NCBI RefSeq assembly: GCF_010726245.1 | Contig: NZ_AP022561.1 | Coordinates: 2,356,001-2,420,000 of the forward strand | DNA length: 64,000 nt | Direction of reading: 5' to 3' | Source: Mycolicibacterium aichiense | GTDB lineage: Bacteria; Actinomycetota; Actinomycetes; Mycobacteriales; Mycobacteriaceae | In this document: in pieces, positions 59,928-64,000 of the stretch | Layout of the letters: each line of letters opens with the position of its first letter | Position numbering within the stretch: the first letter of the stretch is position 1 | Notes under the pieces: model-generated | Told to the model about the DNA's origin: nothing | Databases searched by the model: none | The model's input: only the letters and a program-made list of their open reading frames with translations | Program-made: the position numbers and the translations under genes

Positions 59928-61730
59928 ATGAAATGGACCGGCCGGATCATCCGGCTCTCGATCGTTTTGCTGCTCATCGTCATTGGGTTGTTGTGGCCGC
60001 TGGTGCTCACCGGCGGTTCGCAGGGCAGCCCGCCGTCGGATCCGGTGGTCATCACCGATTACCAGGCCGAGTTCGTCGTCGACGCCAACGGCAGGCTGGA
60101 CGCCACCGAGATCATCACCGGCCGGTTCCCCAGCGGGCGGCACGGCATCTTCCGGTACTGGGACGTGGCAAACGTCAACAGTCCGCGGGTCCGTCAGCCA
60201 CCTCACGTCAGCGAGATCCTCCTCGACGACCGCCCGGTGCCCTACGCACTGTCGTGGGAGGACGGAAAGCGGTTCCGGGTGGCCAAGATCGGCGATCCGA
60301 ACAGTTACCTCGACTACGGCACCCACGTCTACCGGATCCGGTACAGCATCGACGGCGTCCTCGACCCCGGTGACACCGGCGCAGGCAAGAAATTCGCGTC
60401 GTCGACCGGTGACCCGTCGTCGCGGTCGGCGTTCTTCTGGAATGTCGTTGCCCCGGGCTGGAACAACGTCATCGAGCGGGCCGACATCTCGGTCACGCTG
60501 CCCGGTGGCGTCAGCGGCGCCCAGTGCTCGGTCGGCTACGGCGTCGGCCGTGCGTGCGACGACCTCACCGTCAGTGGTGACCGGATCCGCCTGGCGGCCA
60601 GCAACCTGGATCCGCGGACGCCGGTGACCGTGCGCGCCGGAGTGGACGTGCCCACCCCACCGCGCGCCGAGTTGCCGTGGTCCTACCGGTGGGACCCGGT
60701 CCTGGGCCGCTCCCTGCCGCTTGTGCTGTGGCTGCTTGGGACGTCGGTGGCCGCCGCGCTCGGCGCCTTCCTGTGGTGGCGGACGACGGTCGAGCCCCCA
60801 CCGGGGTTCCCGCTGCAGTACGCGCCGCCGCCCGGCCTGGGGCCGGTGCAATGCGAATACATCCGCACCGAGAAGGTGCCGGCCAACGGGCTGACCGCGA
60901 CGCTGTTCTACCTGGCCGAACGCAAGCTGATCACACTGCACCAGGTCAGCGACAAGAAGTGGACCATCACCGGCAGTGCACCGGCCGCGGCGTGGGCCGA
61001 CGTCGACCCGGTCAGCATCGACGTCGGCGGGGCGCTGAAGGTCATCGGCCCGGACGCCCGCTTCGACGCCAACGGCACCGTGACGGCAGGCAAGAAGCTG
61101 GCCAAGGCCAAGGAGGACATGGCCGCGTCGGTCAAGAAATGGGCGTTCGACGGGCTGATGGTCAAACGTTCCAAGGAGCTCTGGCTGCGGTTCTTCAACT
61201 TCCTGGCCCTCGTGCTGGCTGTCTGCGCCTTCGTCTGGGCACCGTTCACCCTGTGGGGCCTGCCGTTCGCGCTGTTCTTCCTGCAGTCGTCCAGATCCTG
61301 GACCGACGGCGTGGGCAGCAGGCGCACGGCCGCGGGGCGCGAACTGTGGTCGCAGGTGGGCGGCTTCCACCGGATGCTGGCCACCGACTCGGCCGAGTCG
61401 CGCTTCGACTTCGCCGCCCGCAAGGACCTCTACACCGCCTACATCCCGTTCGCCGTGGCCGGCGGGGTGGCCGCGCTGTGGGCCCGCAAGTACCAGACCG
61501 CGACCGGCCAGGTCGATCCGCAGCCGGACTGGTATCACTCGTCGTCGGGCACCGGTTGGCATGCCGCGAGCGGCGGGGGTGCTAGTTTCGACAGCTTCGA
61601 GTCGGCGTTGTCGTCGTCGATCGGCGCCTACACCGCCTCGCAGTCCTCGTCGTCGTCCAGCAGTGGCGGCGGTGGGGGCGGCGGTGGCGGAGGCGGCGGC
61701 GGTGGCGGGGGAGGAGGCGGATCGTGGTGA
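59928..61730 (+). CDS. DUF2207 membrane protein with Ser/Gly tail
   Basis: A 600-residue protein. A signal or anchor helix (residues 7-28) precedes an extracytoplasmic beta-rich DUF2207 domain (TDYQAEFVVDANGRLDATEI; GRFPSGRHGIFRYWDV). One helix follows near residue 270, then a cytoplasmic region, two close helices near FNFLALVLAVCAFVWAPFTL, and a tail. The tail has 7 Ser, 19 Gly and ends SW, a feature shared with other DUF2207/TPM proteins. It is coupled to lemA by a 4-bp overlap. Function unknown; probably an envelope pair. Confidence 0.82.
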   Translation: MKWTGRIIRLSIVLLLIVIGLLWPLVLTGGSQGSPPSDPVVITDYQAEFVVDANGRLDATEIITGRFPSGRHGIFRYWDVANVNSPRVRQPPHVSEILLDDRPVPYALSWEDGKRFRVAKIGDPNSYLDYGTHVYRIRYSIDGVLDPGDTGAGKKFASSTGDPSSRSAFFWNVVAPGWNNVIERADISVTLPGGVSGAQCSVGYGVGRACDDLTVSGDRIRLAASNLDPRTPVTVRAGVDVPTPPRAELPWSYRWDPVLGRSLPLVLWLLGTSVAAALGAFLWWRTTVEPPPGFPLQYAPPPGLGPVQCEYIRTEKVPANGLTATLFYLAERKLITLHQVSDKKWTITGSAPAAAWADVDPVSIDVGGALKVIGPDARFDANGTVTAGKKLAKAKEDMAASVKKWAFDGLMVKRSKELWLRFFNFLALVLAVCAFVWAPFTLWGLPFALFFLQSSRSWTDGVGSRRTAAGRELWSQVGGFHRMLATDSAESRFDFAARKDLYTAYIPFAVAGGVAALWARKYQTATGQVDPQPDWYHSSSGTGWHAASGGGASFDSFESALSSSIGAYTASQSSSSSSSGGGGGGGGGGGGGGGGGGGSW

Positions 61731-62260
61731 GCTTCGTGCTGATCGTGGTGCTGGTGCTCGCGGTGCTGGTGCTGATCGGATTTGTGCTGGGCTACAACAA
61801 GGTTCGCGCCGCCGACGTCCGGGTAGACGAGGCGCTGGGCGGCATCGACGTTCAGCTCACCCGGCGGGCGTCGCTGATCCCCAGCCTGGTGCAGACCGTT
61901 CAGAGTTTCGCGGCCCATGAGAAGGCGATCCTGGATCACGTCGCCGACGCCCAGACCGCACTGGCCGCTGCGACCACGGGAAAATCTGTGGCGCAACGGA
62001 GTTCGGCTGAAAAGGAGTTCGACAGTGCGGTCGGTCAGGTGCTGGCGCTGGGTCAGACCTACCCCCAACTGAACTCCTCGAGCAACTTCCTCAACCTGCA
62101 GCAGAACCTCGCCGACACCGAGGACAAGCTGGCGTTCGCCCGGCAGTACTACAACGATGCGGTGGCCACCTCGAACCGGCTGATCACCACGATTCCGACG
62201 ATGTTCGTGGCGGGGATGGCCGGGGTGTCGCAGCGCGAGTTCTACCAGGTGCCAAAGTAG
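61727..62260 (+). CDS. LemA family protein
   Basis: A 177-residue protein with one N-terminal membrane helix ([20 protein letters not shown]) and a long helical LemA domain. Signature parts are [34 protein letters not shown] and [20 protein letters not shown], then [10 protein letters not shown]. LemA topology is N-out with a cytoplasmic or external coiled domain depending on species. It pairs with the DUF2207 gene. Tandem GTG codons at 61724 and 61727 are both possible starts. Confidence 0.9.
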   Translation: MSFVLIVVLVLAVLVLIGFVLGYNKVRAADVRVDEALGGIDVQLTRRASLIPSLVQTVQSFAAHEKAILDHVADAQTALAAATTGKSVAQRSSAEKEFDSAVGQVLALGQTYPQLNSSSNFLNLQQNLADTEDKLAFARQYYNDAVATSNRLITTIPTMFVAGMAGVSQREFYQVPK

Positions 62261-62264
62261 AGGC

Positions 62265-63194
62265 ATGCGAATCGTTTTCGCCGGCACACCAGAACCGGCC
62301 CTGCCGTCGCTGCAGCGGCTGATCGACTCACCACGCCATGAGGTGATCGCCGTGCTCACCCGTCCGGACGCGGCCGCCGGACGCCGCGGCAAACCCGCGC
62401 CGTCACCGGTGGCCAGGCTGGCCGACCAGGCGGGCATCCCGGTGCTGCGCCCGGCGCGGCCCAACTCGCCGGAGTTCATCGCCGAGCTGGCCGAGCTGGC
62501 GCCGGAGTGCTGCGCGGTGGTGGCCTACGGCGCGCTGCTGTCCGAGGCGCTGCTCGCCGTTCCCCCGCACGGCTGGATCAACCTGCACTTCTCGCTGCTG
62601 CCCGCCTGGCGCGGCGCGGCGCCCGTGCAAGCGGCTATCGCGGCCGGCGACTCCGTCACCGGCGCAACGACTTTCCTGATCGAACCGAGCCTGGACTCCG
62701 GGCCGGTGTACGGCGTGGTGACCGAAACGGTGCGACCCACCGACACCTCCGGTGACCTGCTGGACCGGCTGGCAGTGTCGGGCGCAGGTCTGTTGGAAGC
62801 GACGCTGGACGGCATCGGCGACGGAACCCTGACCCCGGTGCCGCAGCCCGCCGACGGGGTCAGCGTCGCGCCGAAGATCACCGTCGAGCAGGCCCGAATC
62901 TCCTGGGAACTCCCTGCTCATGTCGTCGACCGCCGCATCCGGGCGGTCACCCCCAACCCCGGTGCGTGGACGATGATCGGCGACCTGCGGGTCAAGGTCG
63001 GCCCGGTCAGCGTCGACGAGGCGGCGGCCCCGTTGCCGCCCGGGGAGATGACGGTGGACCGGTCCGGGGTTCGGGTGGGTACCGGGTCGCAGCCGGTGCT
63101 GCTCGGCCAGGTGCAGCCGCCCGGCAAGAAGCTCATGAACGCGGCGGACTGGGCACGCGGTGCGCGGCTCGACGAGACGGTGCGGGCGTCATGA
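62265..63194 (+). CDS. fmt: methionyl-tRNA formyltransferase
   Basis: Formylates initiator Met-tRNA. The 309-residue protein has the N-terminal GART fold ([17 protein letters not shown]), the catalytic Asn-His-Asp set in [18 protein letters not shown] and SLDSGPVY, and a C-terminal OB domain ([20 protein letters not shown]). It overlaps rsmB by 4 bp, the usual fmt-rsmB pair. Confidence 0.96.
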   Translation: MRIVFAGTPEPALPSLQRLIDSPRHEVIAVLTRPDAAAGRRGKPAPSPVARLADQAGIPVLRPARPNSPEFIAELAELAPECCAVVAYGALLSEALLAVPPHGWINLHFSLLPAWRGAAPVQAAIAAGDSVTGATTFLIEPSLDSGPVYGVVTETVRPTDTSGDLLDRLAVSGAGLLEATLDGIGDGTLTPVPQPADGVSVAPKITVEQARISWELPAHVVDRRIRAVTPNPGAWTMIGDLRVKVGPVSVDEAAAPLPPGEMTVDRSGVRVGTGSQPVLLGQVQPPGKKLMNAADWARGARLDETVRAS

Positions 63195-64000
63195 CTGAGC
63201 GACCGGAGCGGGCAGGACGCGGTAAACCGCAGGGCGGCAAGGGTTTTCAGAAGCGTGACCGCACCGGGGCACCCCCTGGCCGGGATCGCGCCCAGCAGCG
63301 CCCACCGCGCCGGCCGCGGCGCACCCCGCTGGACCCGGCCCGTCAGGCGGCGTTCGACGTGTTGCGCGCGGTGTCGGAGCGCGATGCCTACGCCAACCTG
63401 GTGTTGCCCGCGATGCTGGCCGAACGCGGTATCCACGGCCGCGACGCGGCGTTCGCCACCGAACTCGCCTACGGCAGTTGCCGCACCCTGGGCCTGCTGG
63501 ACGCCGTGATCGCGGCCGCCGCGGGACGCCCCATCGATCAGATCGATCCGGTACTTCTGGACCTGCTGCGCCTCGGCAGCTATCAGCTGTTGCGCACCAA
63601 TGTGGCCGGGCATGCCGCGGTGTCCACCACCGTCGAGCAGGCAGGTATCGAATTCGACAGTGTCCGGGCAGGTTTCGTCAACGGTGTGCTACGTACGATC
63701 TCCGGCCGCGACGAGGCCGGCTGGGTGGCCGAACTGGCCCCGCCCAAGGACACCGATCCGGTCGGTCACCTGGCGTTCGTCAACGCCCACCCACGTTGGA
63801 TCGCCCAGTCGTTCGCTGATGCGCTCGGCGCCCATGCCGGCGAGCTGGACGCGGCCCTGGCCGCCGACAACACCCGACCCGGTGTGCACCTGGCGGCCCG
63901 CCCCGGCGTGCTGACCGCCGACGAGCTGGCCGCCGCGGTCGAGGGCACCGTCGGCCGCTACTCGCCCTACGCGGTATACCTCGGCGGCGGTGACCCGGGC
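63191..64000 (+). CDS. rsmB: 16S rRNA m5C967 methyltransferase RsmB, N-terminal part (runs off the window)
   Basis: The frame is open from the ATG at 63191 to the last base, 270 codons. After a basic, low-complexity N-terminus (about 45 residues rich in Arg, Pro, Gly) comes the NusB-like RNA-binding domain: [43 protein letters not shown] and [24 protein letters not shown] is the linker motif seen in RsmB. The SAM-binding and catalytic Cys parts lie beyond the window. Coupled to fmt by ATGA. Confidence 0.93.
   Translation, partial: MTERPERAGRGKPQGGKGFQKRDRTGAPPGRDRAQQRPPRRPRRTPLDPARQAAFDVLRAVSERDAYANLVLPAMLAERGIHGRDAAFATELAYGSCRTLGLLDAVIAAAAGRPIDQIDPVLLDLLRLGSYQLLRTNVAGHAAVSTTVEQAGIEFDSVRAGFVNGVLRTISGRDEAGWVAELAPPKDTDPVGHLAFVNAHPRWIAQSFADALGAHAGELDAALAADNTRPGVHLAARPGVLTADELAAAVEGTVGRYSPYAVYLGGGDPG

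Noticed and set aside
57620..61562. Long antisense open frames across priA and the DUF2207 gene
   Set aside because: Low-complexity Arg/Gly/His translations typical of GC-rich complementary frames.
61624..61730. Gly/Ser codon run as a slippage-prone microsatellite
   Set aside because: Mixed glycine codons break up any long mononucleotide or perfect trinucleotide tract.

Overview
The window is GC-rich, densely packed actinobacterial chromosome. Gene content and order point to a nontuberculous Mycobacterium/Mycolicibacterium. From memory of M. tuberculosis, four blocks of its order are recognisable: rarA, two-domain stress protein, yjbQ, alaS, ruvX, mltG, aroE, prepilin peptidase; aroC, aroK, aroB, aroQ, four-helix membrane protein, pepQ, efp, nusB; pyrR, pyrB, pyrC, Rv1382-like, carA, carB, pyrF, mihF, gmk, rpoZ, coaBC, metK; and lipH, YhhN, priA, fmt, rsmB. 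In M. tuberculosis these blocks are not all adjacent.

Layout. 1-5 kb: a partial SDR gene, a TetR regulator, an EamA exporter, rarA, an SRPBCC-like protein, a two-domain dimeric-barrel protein and yjbQ. 5-11.6 kb: alaS-ruvX-mltG-aroE, an orphan prepilin peptidase and a small methyltransferase. 11.6-17.2 kb: a seven-gene leftward operon (small membrane protein, MoxR ATPase, DUF58, three membrane proteins including a VWA-like one, and a proline-rich protein) lying between aroE and aroC. 17.3-24.4 kb: the shikimate genes coupled to a metallo-beta-lactamase fold hydrolase, then pepQ-efp-nusB. 24.4-35 kb: an accessory region with a TetR/flavin-monooxygenase pair and a full carbohydrate locus (BtpA/SgcQ barrel protein divergent from DeoR, FGGY kinase, SDR, CUT1 ABC importer, inositol-monophosphatase-like enzyme). 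35.3-39.6 kb: two adjacent exported proteins (one with an aerolysin-like C-terminal pattern, one a PGRS-type glycine-rich protein without a PE domain) and a serine beta-lactamase-like hydrolase. 39.7-48.4 kb: the de novo pyrimidine operon behind a PyrR-type RNA loop. 48.4-53.2 kb: a small secreted protein and mihF-gmk-rpoZ-coaBC-metK. 53.2-64 kb: an SDR, a six-helix HAMP class III cyclase, a hemophore-like protein, lipH, a YhhN protein, priA, DUF2207, LemA, fmt and the start of rsmB.

The conserved blocks are housekeeping: chorismate synthesis, UMP synthesis, translation (alaS, efp, fmt, rsmB), RNA polymerase omega, and coenzyme A and SAM supply. The variable segments (MoxR operon, sugar locus, secreted pair) sit between them and hold the most uncharted biology. 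Many first genes lack a Shine-Dalgarno sequence and instead have a TAnnnT -10 hexamer 6-8 nt before the start codon, the arrangement expected of leaderless mycobacterial transcripts. I used this to choose several starts. No tRNA, rRNA, CRISPR array or insertion sequence was recognised.
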